From contig CAKMRJ010005634.1 of NCBI GenBank assembly GCA_928212115.1, forward strand, positions 258,067,273 to 258,131,272: a stretch of 64,000 nt of DNA, read 5' to 3'. Source of the stretch: Lactuca virosa (lineage: Eukaryota > Streptophyta > Magnoliopsida > Asterales > Asteraceae). The first letter of the stretch is position 1. Each line of letters opens with the position of its first letter. The translations under genes and the position numbers were made by a program. This document shows positions 21,910 through 31,790 of this stretch, one piece after another. A model generated the notes under the pieces. That model was not told the origin of the DNA and did no database searches. It saw nothing but the letters and a program-made list of their open reading frames with translations.

Positions 21910-22623
21910 TGATGGGTTTTGATCACTATAACAACCTTATGGTGCACATGCAACCCTAATGATTTGGATCTAAGTTTTCTCTAATTATACATGCAATATT
22001 GTTTCCAAAGCATAAAGCCTAAACTAGCATACAAAATTTTGGTATATGAATCATAAAACTAGTTAGAATAATACCTCTTGTTGTAGCTTGTTGTATTTGG
22101 CGTTTAAGAACTTAGCACCTCAAGTGTGATGCCTCAAATGGTTCACAAAATACCACCAACAATTGGAAGCTTGAGAGAGAGAGGATATGAGGCACTCAAA
22201 ATCGGCTATAGTATCTCTAAGATTATTTGTGTCCCAATTTTAGGCCAAGGGGTTACATATATATAGTTTATAATTCCAAGGGTTATGTGTAAACCCTAAT
22301 TCTTGCACTTGGGCTTGTAATGGACTAACACTATATGGAAACTTACATAAGCTTAGTCCATCACTAATCCACCATGGATTATTAGCCTAACCTATATGTA
22401 TCATTGATTTACACAATCACCCCTTATATATTTAATTAGTCTCTTTTGATCACTAAATTAATTCCAAATTAATTCTTGATCAATACTAATTAAATAATAA
22501 ACCTCTTTCTCAAATATCCATCCTATCAGATTGTTCTGGTGAATACAACCCAAAATGGACCATGCTACTCTCGAGTCAAGTACATACCAATTATAGTTAT
22601 GGGCTTAGACACCTAATCCAACA
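21910..22623 (-). mobile_element. 3' LTR of Copia-E
   Basis: In plus coordinates it starts TGATGGGTTTT (expected TGTTGGG) and ends CCTAATCCAACA. The LTR has TATATATA-type core promoter sequence near 22257-22266. Confidence 0.93.
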
Positions 22624-23478
22624 GTCTCCCACTTGGATAAGTCTAATAACTATAAATGCAAGTACGACTTAAAACCCGACTAGAAATCATAGCTCTTAAA
22701 AGCCGTTGTCGAACTCTGACGCGCCATTTTAGATAAGGGGTCATATAATCCTATGTTCTTCAAGATATCGTGCGGACAAATACATGGAACATAGTCATAC
22801 TTATTCTCCAGCAGTTTGTTTCCCGATTTCCGATTTGTTTTACATAGAACTTAATTGAGCACATCAATTTAGTTCTGACCGGGCCCGACGCATAAGTCAA
22901 AACAAAATCATCGAAGGGCCCAAGATATCGCTTTTAATCCTCCAAGGACTAAAAGGAACAGATAAACTTGGACTTATATGCTTGTACTAACTACTCGTTA
23001 AATCATACACAATAGCACGTTTTATAACATCAAGTTACTGATGCGTTTTCGCACTATCAATGTACAACCAACTCATAGTCAACAACTCATACATCTTTGT
23101 TTGAAGACTATATGATATTATTGTCTCATAATCACTCGTGATAAATTCCATGAAGTGATTCATGTGAGCGTGGGTTTAATCCAATACTCAGACCTTATGA
23201 GCACTCATGAATGTTGTAGCCAACTTTTGTCATGTCTAAACACTCTAGATAATCTACAAGCCAAATTCATGACAGTCTAGCCTCAATACCTACTTCCAAA
23301 GTATGATCGACTGTGGATGGTTTGAATAATTTTATTATTCTGGAAGTCAAAACATGCAAAATGAAACAATAGTAAGCAATTGACACAAGATAGTAACTGT
23401 ACTCATAAATAAAACTCCTTTTATTTAATCATCAAATGTCAATTACATTTTATCTATTACAAGTTTCTTAACAACTAT

Positions 23479-24000
23479 CTAATCATTAAAACTAATATCG
23501 TCCTTCAGCCCAATGCTCCTCGCATGCTGCAAATGCTTAACCCTATTCAGTCCCTTCGTAAGGGGATCTACTGGGTTCTCCTCTGACGATACCCTCTTTG
23601 CTACGAGGAGTCCTTCTTCTATCCAATGTCTTATGAAGTGATATTTTCTGTCGATGTGTCTGGATCTGCCATGATCCCTCAGTTCCTTGGCTAAGGCGAC
23701 CGCACTCTTGCTATCACAAAAAATCTCCATAAGCTCCTTTATAGCTGGTACAACTCCAAGGTCTCCGATGAAGTTCTTCAGCCATGTCACCTCCTTCGAC
23801 GCTTCACTTGCTGCTATGTACTCTGATTCGCACGTTGAATCAGCTACAGTCTCATGTTTGGAACTTTTCCAAGTTATTGCTCCTCCATTCGGGGTAAATA
23901 CCCAGCCCGAATGAGAGCGGAAATTATCTATGTCGGTCTAAAACTTGGCGTCACTAAACCCTGTCACTCTCAAGTCATCACTCCCACCGAGATTAAGGAC
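23479..24000 (-). pseudogene. Copia-E RNase H
   Basis: Read on the minus strand: T-G-F-S-D-A (first acidic residue), S-G-W-V-F-T-P-N-G-G, then C-E-S-E-Y-I-A-A-S-E (catalytic Glu), F-C-D-S-K-S-A (Asp) and R-S-R-H-I-D-R-K-Y-H (His-Asp), ending I-S-F-N-D-stop. TAG at about 23940 and TAG near 24000 break the link to the RT. The motif order is that of copia RNase H. Confidence 0.9.
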
Positions 24001-24984
24001 CTAGTCCTTAGTCCTCCGCAGGTACTTAAGAATGTTTTTTACCACAATCCAGTGAGCTTTACCAGGATTCCGTTGATATCTGCTGACCATTCTCAAAGCA
24101 AAGGCCACATCAAGGCGAGTACAAGTCATAGCATACATGATCGAGCCAACTGCAGAAGCATATGGTACTCGACTCATCTCTGCTATCTCAGCCTCTGTAC
24201 TCGGACTCTGCGTTTTACTCAGTTTGGTATTGCTTTGGATAGGTAATTCACCTTTCTTGGAATTCTCCATGTTGAATCGCTTCAACACCTTGTCCAAGTA
24301 GGTACTTTGACTAAGTCCTATTAGCCTTTTACTCCTATTTCTCAATATCCTTATCCCTAGAATATAAGCAGCTTCCCCAAGGTCCTTCATAACGAAACAC
24401 TTCCCAAGCCAGGACTTAACCTCCTGCAAGGTTGGGATGTCATTTCCTATGAGAAGTATATCATCCACATACAACACCAGAAAGCTAACTATACTCCCAC
24501 TAGCTTTGACATATACACAGGACTCATCCTCGCTTCTCGAAAATCCAAACTCTTTGACTTTCTCATCGAAACAAAGATTCCATCTACGAGATGCTTGTTT
24601 CAATCCATAAATGGATTTATCAAGCTTACACACTCTATTAGGTTACTTAGTACTGACAAAACCCTATGGCTGACTCATGTAAACATCTTCAGCCAACTTC
24701 CCATTAAGGAAAGCGGTTTTAACATCCATTTGCCATATTTCATAATCATGAAATGCAGCTATGGCAAGCATAACCCTTATAGATTTAATCTTCGATACTG
24801 GTGAGAAGGTCTCATCATATTCAACTCCAGGAGTTTAAGTAAATCCCTTCGCAACCAATCGCGCCTTATATGTGTGTACTTTCCCATTCATGTTGGTCTT
24901 CTTCTTGAAGTTCCATTTGCACCCAACTGTCTTACGACCTGGTACATTGTCAACCAAGTTCCAACATTGATTGTCATACATGGA
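24001..24984 (-). pseudogene. Copia-E reverse transcriptase
   Basis: The domain order is clear: K-A-R-L-V-A-K-G-F, Y-D-E-T-F-S-P-V, Q-M-D-V-K-T-A-F-L-N-G, I-Y-G-L-K-Q-A-S-R-R-W and the catalytic Y-V-D-D-I-L. Stops interrupt it after I at 24985, at K-G-F-T-stop, at M-S-Q-P-stop and at S-T-K-stop. From 24633 down to 24001 the frame is open for 210 codons and includes the active site. Confidence 0.93.
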
Positions 24985-26495
24985 CTAAATCTCGTTGTCC
25001 ATAGCCTCTTTCCATTTTGCAGACTCGGGGCCTGCCATGGCTTCCTTGTAGTTGTTAGGTTCATCCAAATTTACCAGTGTGCTATCACTGATAAATGTAT
25101 CACCAGTTGTAGTAATATGGAAACCATATAACACAGGTGGAACACTAACTGTACTGGAACGCCTCAGAGGTAAGGACTCGTCAACTGGTTCAACAGGAGT
25201 TTTCTCCTCAGGTTGAGTGCTAGTGTTTGAGGTTCCTTTATCACTTAACTCTTGAAGCTCTTCAAGGTCAATTTTCCTCCTACTGTCATCTTGGCATATG
25301 AGTTCTCTCTGTCGGAAAACCCCTCTCCTCGCAACAAAGACAAAATTGTCACTCGGTCTATATAAGAGATATCCAAAAGACTTATGTGGGTAGCCGATGA
25401 AAATACAACGCTCGCTACGAGGTTCGAGCTTGTCGTTAGTCTCACGCCTCATGAAAGCCTCGTAACCCCAAACCTTGATGTGTGCTAACGAGGGAACCTT
25501 CCATGTCCACATATCGTGAGTTTTTTTGGCAACCTTCTTAGTAGGGACTAGATTAAGGATATGGGCGGCAGTCTCTAAGGCATACCCCCAGAATGAGATT
25601 GGTAACGAAGCTCGACTCATCATGGAACGAACCATGTCCAAGAAGGTTCGATCGTGCCTCTCAGCCACACCATTAAGCTGTGGTATCCTGGGTGGCGTCA
25701 ATTGTGAAATAATTCCACATTCTTTAAGATAGTCGTGGAACTCGATACTAGATACTCACCACCTCGATCGGATCGGAGCATCTTTATCTTCCTGCCCAGC
25801 TGATTCTCCACTTCTTGTTTAAAATCTTTGAACTTTTCAAAGGTTTCTGACTTATGCTTGATTAAGTAGATATAGCCATATTTATTGTAATCATCAGTAA
25901 AAGTCACATAGAAGCAGTTAGCATCCCTTGTGCCGGATCTGAAGGGTCCACACACATCGATGTGTATGAGATCCAACAAACCCTCACCCCTTTCACAAGT
26001 ACCAGTGAAGGGTGACTTGGTCATCTTTCCAAGCAAACAAGATTCGTAAGTGTCATCCGAATTTAAGTCGAATGACTCCAACACACCAGCCTTTTGGAGT
26101 TGGCCTATGCGCTTCTAGTTGACATGTCCAAGACGACAATGCCACTAGCATGCCTTGTCCAAATTATTGGACCAATCAATATGCAGTACATTATTTCCTA
26201 AGTTGTCTACAAACATCACAATTTCATATATACCATTACAAGGCGATGCTTTAAAATAAAATACACCATTATAAAAAGCATTAATAGACTCAATTTCATT
26301 ATCAAATGAAAATCTAAAACCTTGTTTGTACAAACCATGAAAGGAAATAATGTTTCTCGCCATATCGGATGAGTAGCAATAGTTATTCAAATCTAATTCT
26401 AACCCATTACTAAGCAATAAAGAATAAACTCCAATCTTGGTGACAGGCGACATTTTCCTATTCCCCATGATCAAGTTCATCTTCCCGTGCTCCAC
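24985..26495 (-). pseudogene. Copia-E integrase with linker
   Basis: The N-terminal finger reads C-W-H-C-R-L-G-H then E-S-C-L-L-G-K. The catalytic core has Asp in H-I-D-V-C-G-P-F, Asp in R-S-D-R-G-G-E-Y and Glu in N-G-V-A-E-R. Next comes the GKGY-type segment (F-I-G-Y-P-H-K-S-F-G-Y) and an acidic linker leading to RT. A stop (V-N-stop) lies in the finger near 26115. A frameshift at 25698-25735 falls between the second Asp and the Glu. The Y-G-Y-I-Y-L-I-K piece matches the relic kept in Copia-1, -2 and -D. Confidence 0.93.
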
Positions 26496-27511
26496 ATCCC
26501 TGCTTCCTTTTAGTCCCTACATATCAGAACAAATGTGAATACCACAACCTATATCATGGACCCAAGAATTAGCATGTGATGAGTTATTAGACAGAATAGT
26601 GTAAATACCTGCATGGGTGGGCTTTATCTTCCCATCCTTGGCATCCTGCAAGTATTTGGGGCAGCTTCGCTTCCAGTGCCCTTTATCATAACAGTAGAAG
26701 CACTCTCCTTCTTTTGGATTGGTAGAAGGATTAGCAGAACCAGCTTTGGTCCCACTAGAAGAGGATCCATCATGAGACTTTCCCTTGCGGATCTTAGAAG
26801 GAGCCTTCCTCTTCTTCCCTTTCCTATGTCCAATTGCCAAGACTGGGGCAGCAGCAGTAGGAGTAGGAGTAGATACACCAAATTTTCCTTTTAGACTACT
26901 TTCAGTAGTCCTCAAAAGGCCTTGAAGCTTGCTAAGAGTGACCTCCTCCTTGTTCATATGATAAGTCATACAAAACTGATCATATCAAGGACCCAAATAG
27001 TGTAGGATAATATCAATGGCTAACTCTTCATCGAAGTTCACATTCAACTTCAGCAAGCGGTCCACAAACCTTTGCATTTTCTGCAAGTGGGCCGTGATGG
27101 ACTCTCCATCCTTCATTTTTGTTGTAATCATGGAGGCGATGATTTCATACCTTTCCTGAAGAGCACTTTGATGGTATCTTTCCATCAAGTCTTGGTGCAT
27201 CTCGAAAGGGTAGTAGTCCTCATAGGACTTTTGAAGTTCAGCTGACATTGTGGCAAGCATGATGCATGACCTTTGTGGCGTCCTTCTCATGTGTCCTAAA
27301 TTTATCAACCTCTTCAGGAGTAGCAATGGCTTCATCAACCTCCTTAAGCTCTTTGTCGAGGACATATTCCTTGTCCTCGTAACGATTAACCACCCTAATG
27401 TTTCGAATCCAATCATTGAAATTCGAACCATCAAAGATGACCCTCCCACACAAGTTCATGAGGGAGAAAAAAGCCAGAAGGGTTGGAGCTAGAAGCGGTG
27501 TTGGAAGACAT
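26496..27511 (-). pseudogene. Copia-E gag and protease start
   Basis: ATG at 27511-27509 gives M-S-S-N-T-A-S-S-S-N; a frameshift in the first ~25 codons is needed to join F-N-D-W-I-R-N-I-R. The body includes E-R-Y-H-Q-S-A-L-Q-E-R-Y and a stop at L-G-P-stop (~26985). A basic Ser-rich linker leads to the CCHC knuckle C-F-Y-C-Y-D-K-G-H-W-K-R-S-C, whose metal ligands are all present. The protease begins W-V-H-D-I-G-C: the D-S/T-G active site has become D-I-G, so protease would be inactive even without the stop that follows at ~26517. Confidence 0.9.
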
Positions 27512-27594
27512 CTGAAAAAGAAAGACAAAGTTTAGATTACATAAGAATCCTTAATATAACACCCAAATGAAATATTAAGGCTAGAACCCAACAC

Positions 27595-27645
27595 AATATT
27601 TTACAATTCGGAAGAGGGATGCCGTAATCCAATTTCAAAATATTT
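27595..27645 (-). repeat. loop-conserved hairpin H6 (Copia-E leader)
   Basis: On the minus strand arms AATATTTTGAAATTGGA and TCCGAATTGTAAAATATT flank TTACGGCATCCCT (plus 27615-27627). It lies about 100 nt upstream of the gag ATG. I found no further copy in the 3' half of this element. Confidence 0.8.
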
Positions 27646-28124
27646 GAAGGTAGGTAAATGACGATTTACCAATTTCCACCATGAAAAACGAAATTGATTA
27701 TTAAGTTTTAAATTGGATTGAAATTCCTAGATTCTTTTGAGATTCATTGAACTTTTCAATGGCGTGTTTAAATCTCGATTATGCCCTTCAGGTTTATGAC
27801 TGGGATACCGAGGATCACAAACAAGGTGTGAATAACCAAGAAAATATACTTGGTACACTCGAAGGCATTTATCACCTAATCAATATGTCGGTTAACCACA
27901 CACGCTTAATTGATTTATGACAAACATCAAGCTACCCTTTGCCACCCTTGTTAGTCCAAGTTAGTGTGCCGGTTAACCACACACGCTCCACTAACGACTT
28001 GGCAAGGTGCAAAGTGCAATTTCATTAGCATCATTTTCACATTTTTCCTAAAGTAACTAAGATTGAGAATTTAATAAAACATTTAGTTACTTTATAATTA
28101 TCATTATACTTTTAATGAGAATTA

Positions 28125-28283
28125 ATGTCCTATCCTACCCGTTCGGCTAACGACCCTCCACCAGTCAAGGAAGCGGTGGGTGAGAGTGGACACCCATTAA
28201 ACCACCATTTTATAGGCAGTAACCTTATACCCCCCTTATAGACCGGCTTCGTGAATGAGGCCTACTAACGGTAAGACTGACTT
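28125..28283 (-). other. near-invariant leader block (Copia-E)
   Basis: Reverse-orientation counterpart of 15202-15360, almost identical over about 150 nt. Confidence 0.75.
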
Positions 28284-28284
28284 G

Positions 28285-28286
<2 letters not shown>

Positions 28287-28365
<79 letters not shown>
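28287..28365. repeat. (AT)n microsatellite
   Basis: Pure TA tract in the Copia-E leader. Confidence 0.97.
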
Positions 28366-28369
<4 letters not shown>

Positions 28370-29037
28370 TTAAACTTATAATATTATAATAGTATAATGT
28401 AATGTTTGGTTCCTCGCATGCATTTAAACTTAATTATTTTATTCATTTTGGAAGGGCTACTCGAAGAGTTGGTGGCCCTAACTCGTCGAGTAGAAGGCAG
28501 TGTATGTGCGGGGTTTTAGTGAACTACTCGACGAGTTGATGTCCTGACTCGACGAGTAGGACAGCCTGGAAGAAACCCTAATCTTTAGTGCTTGCACCCT
28601 ACTTAAGCATCATATATGGCCTCCAGCCCATCCTCCATCACCTCCAAACCCTAATCAACCTTGAGTGATTTTGAGCTATTTTCCTTGCCATTTTTGTGAT
28701 TGAAAGCTAGAAGAAGGAAGTAAAGACTTGGAGTTGCAGAAGGAAGGTTGAAGATCCAGAGCTAAGGACTCATTTCTGTCTTGATAAAGGTATAAAGCTT
28801 ATACCTTGGCTTCTATTCACTTAGATCTTCATTTGAGCTTGTATATTGTCACTTTTGTGCCATTTCCAAGGTTATTCCGAGATTTGAACTCTTTGGGATG
28901 AAAGGACTTCAGATCTGGGCACTCTTGAGCTTTAGAAGCGCAAAGTTGCCACCTTTATTCAGCCATGGCCCTATTCCATGACTTAGACCTCCATCTTAGC
29001 TTGTAATGGGTATTTTAGCTTCATAACACCGTGCATA

Positions 29038-29062
29038 CACGTAAAGTTAGCAACTTTACGTG
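29038..29062. repeat. conserved 11-bp hairpin, LTR F
   Basis: CACGTAAAGTT, loop AGC, AACTTTACGTG. Confidence 0.9.
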
Positions 29063-29448
29063 TAATGCTAGTTTAAGGAGTCCAGATCTTCGAGTTGGAA
29101 GCATTGGAATGGATTAGAATTGACTGAATGGAATTGTCATATGGAGGACTCGACGAATTGTTCTTGGACTCGGCGATTCGGGTCCGAACCCCTAAACCTT
29201 TTCTGGTTTTGAATGAAACAATTGAGTCTAGGAGATGACTCAGTGAGTTGGGCAATATTAGGACTCGGAAGCTGAAGAACTCGGCGAGTTCAAGGAGGGA
29301 CTCGATGAGTTAAAGTCGTTATGTCCCGATTATATGACAGGAAAAACTCGACGAGTCTGGGAAGGGGCTCGATGAGTTGACTCGGTTGACCACGAGTCTA
29401 AGTAGTACATGAACTAGCCAAGTTGGGAGATAACTCGACGAGTTGGGG

Positions 29449-29526
29449 TTGACTGGGAGTTGACCTTGACTTTGACTTTGACCTGGATGTTGACTTTGAC
29501 CAAGGGTAAAATGGTCATTTTACCCT
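29449..29526 (+). promoter_or_regulatory. seven-W-box cluster plus GGGTAAAAT hairpin, LTR F
   Basis: TTGACY starts at 29449, 29460, 29466, 29472, 29478, 29490 and 29496. The hairpin AGGGTAAAAT / ATTTTACCCT (29503-29526, loop GGTC) follows. Confidence 0.6.
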
Positions 29527-29699
29527 GAGAAGGATTATCAGATTTCTGATTAAGTGTATTATGTAGTTGATAGTCGGGGAGTCGCCGGAGCAGTAGTCAA
29601 AGATTCTTCTCTCGAGTTTCAGAAGTCAGCCTTACGAGGCGAGTTTTCTCCTGTAGTAATGGGTCTACGGCCACAATGTCGGCCCATTTAGATGTTAGT

Positions 29700-30090
29700 A
29701 GTTTCGGACTACGGTCCGATGTCGGGGCGGTCCCGAGAAGCGTTTATGTATGCTTGATGTCTTTATGATTCTTGCATGTTATGTGTTATATGTTCCGGGC
29801 TTCGGTCTGATGTCGGGGCGAGCCCGATGTATGTTAGTTTATATATTATTTGTTATGTGAACAGGGCTTCTGTCTGATGTCGGGGCAAGCCCGATGTATA
29901 TTAGCTTGTATGTAATGTGTTATGCGTGACGGGCTTCGGTCCGATGCCGGCGCAAGCCCGATGAATGTCTATATGCTTAATTTATGTGTTATGATATATG
30001 ATATGTTGTATGAATTTCAGGGCAAGCCTAATGTCGGACGGGGTCCGATGCCAGACGCGGTCTGATGCCGGGTAAGCCGATGACGGGATC
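29700..30090 (+). repeat. LTR F minisatellite (GGGCTTCGGTCTGATGTCGG unit)
   Basis: About five imperfect units of 60-70 bp built on GATGTCGGGGCGAGCCCGATG and separated by TATGTTATGTG stretches. Confidence 0.88.
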
Positions 30091-30429
30091 GTCCCGATGT
30101 AGCTTATATGTTATGTGTATGGTATGTGGTAGTTTGGGGAGACTCAGTAAGCTTGGTGCTTACATTTTTCAGTTTTGGTTTCAGGTACTTCCACTAGCAA
30201 GGGGAAGGGCTCGGGATGATCGCATGGCACACACCACAGTTTCAGCCTGGTATTGTTTAGACTCTGATATTTTCTCATATGATTTGATACAGTGTTTGAC
30301 ATAATGTTTTGAGATACATGATGCTTGATTTTCTTTATGATGATGGATGATTTATGGTTTTATTAATGATTTTAAAACGAAATTTTTGGTCTGTATTTTT
30401 GGGTTGTTTCATTTAAGGGTTGAATTTTA

Positions 30430-30615
30430 AACTTTTAAAATTCTAAGGTTTGGAATTAAATGTTTCATAAGTGGGACTTTACAAATTCCAAAACTTGAGG
30501 GCAAGTTTTGAAACTCTTCAAAACTTTTGGGTTTCCATAACTTATGAGTTAATGTATTTTAATGAATGAGACTCTTGATGTTCCATAACTTGAGGACAAG
30601 TTATGGAGTTCATTA
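30430..30615 (-). repeat. leader hairpins of Copia-E
   Basis: TCCAAAACTTG/CAAGTTTTG near 30490 and TCCATAACTTG/CAAGTTATGGA near 30580, reverse counterparts of the Copia-2 array. Confidence 0.8.
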
Positions 30616-30878
30616 AAAAACATTTTAGATCAATTTTAATTAACAACATTATCATATAATTTACCATTGGTCTAATCTAACTCATATAGCAAGGCAATTC
30701 ATATCAAATTATACAAATAAGCTACTTATTATCTTAAAATTTGACAATTGTCCTTTAATTGGATGTGGATAATCATTACTATATCAGAAAACACGAATTT
30801 TATGATACAAAACAGTTTGTGGTAATGATCCTAATCCAATTCTGGCCAAAAAAACTCGAAATTCTGCAAACAAAAGTA

Positions 30879-30970
30879 TCTACTCGACGAGTGCATGAAC
30901 TGGACTCGTCAAGTTGCCCTTTTGTGAGTGAACTCGTCGAGTCTGATCATTGGACTCGTCGAGTTCATCA
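30879..30970. repeat. four ACTCGNCGAGT palindromes in the Copia-E leader
   Basis: They start about 75 nt from the primer-binding site; one copy has a single mismatch (CTCGTCAAG). Confidence 0.88.
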
Positions 30971-31057
30971 GTCAAAGGCCAGAAATTCGATTTTTTCAGC
31001 TTTGAAAAATAACCAAGCATCAATATAACAGAAAACAATCCTAGCCTCTGATACTAC

Positions 31058-31757
31058 TGTTGGGTTTTGAGCACTATAACAACCTTATGGTGCACATGCA
31101 ACCCTAATGCTTTGGATCTAAGTTTTCTCTAATTATACATGCAATATTGTTTCCAAAGCATAAAGCCTAAACTAGCATAGACAATTTTGGTATATGAATC
31201 ATAAAACTAGTTAGAAGAATACCTCTTGTTGTAGCTTGTTGTATTTGGCCTTTAAGAACATAGCACCTCAAGTGTGATGCCTCAAATGGTTCACAAAACA
31301 CCACCAACAATTGGAAGCTTAAGAGAGAGGATATGAGGCACTAAAAATCGGCTATAGTATCTCTAAGATTACTTGTGTCCCAATTTTAGGCCAAGGGGTT
31401 ACATATATATAGTGTAGAATTCCAAGGGTTATGTGTAAACCCTAATTCTCACACTTGGGCTTGTAATGGACTAACACTATATGGAACCTTACATAAGCTT
31501 AGTCCATCACTAATCCACCATGGATTATTAGCCCAACCTATATGTATCATTCATTTACACAATCAGCCCCTCTATATTTAATTAGTCTCTTTTGATCACT
31601 AAATTAATTCTTCATCAATACTAATTAAATAATAAACCTCTTTCTCAAATATCCATCTATCAAATTGTACTGGTGAATGCAACCCAAAATGGACCATGCT
31701 ACTCTAGAGTCAAGTACATACCAATTATAGTTATGGACGTAGACACCTAATCCAACA
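31058..31757 (-). mobile_element. 5' LTR of Copia-E
   Basis: TGTTGGGTTTTGAG to CCTAATCCAACA in plus coordinates, 700 bp. It is shorter than its partner partly through an 11-bp deletion near 31610. Confidence 0.93.
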
Positions 31758-31790
31758 TATGTAACTTAGCGCATTTGTTTGCTAGTTAAT
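31758..31790. other. short host segment between two insertions
   Basis: 33 bp continuing the sequence broken at 21904. It contains the left copy of the TTAAT duplication of the next solo LTR (31786-31790). Confidence 0.6.

Larger units (their letters stand above)
28398..30411 (+). mobile_element. solo gypsy LTR F nested in the Copia-E leader (2014 bp)
   Basis: It starts TGTAATGTTTGG (compare TGTAACACCTGG in LTR B) and ends GGGTTGTTTCA (compare GGGATGTTACA in LTR A). Flanks TATAA (28393-28397) and TTTAA (30412-30416) fit a 5-bp duplication with one change. The uninterrupted host sequence AGTATAAGGGTTG is visible in Copia-D. It carries the same internal landmarks as LTR A: palindrome zones, the 11-bp hairpin, W-boxes with the GGGTAAAAT hairpin, and a minisatellite. 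Confidence 0.88.
21905..31762 (-). mobile_element. Copia-E: full-structure Ty1/copia element with target duplication TATGT
   Basis: The element proper is 21910-31757, flanked by exact 5-bp repeats TATGT (21905-21909, 31758-31762). The LTRs are 714 bp (21910-22623, the 3' LTR in element orientation) and 700 bp (31058-31757, the 5' LTR). The primer-binding site is degenerate (TAGTATCAGAGG in element orientation, 31045-31056). The polypurine tract AAGTGGGAGAC, read in reverse, is at 22624-22634. The leader (27530-31045) is interrupted by a solo gypsy LTR. The order gag, protease, integrase, RT, RNase H is that of Ty1/copia. Many stops and frameshifts make this copy inactive. Confidence 0.95.

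Noticed and set aside
28440..30411. Reading 28440-30411 as part of the Copia-E leader
   Set aside because: The 2-kb segment has gypsy LTR ends, gypsy-type landmarks and a near-perfect 5-bp duplication, and is absent at the same place in Copia-D.
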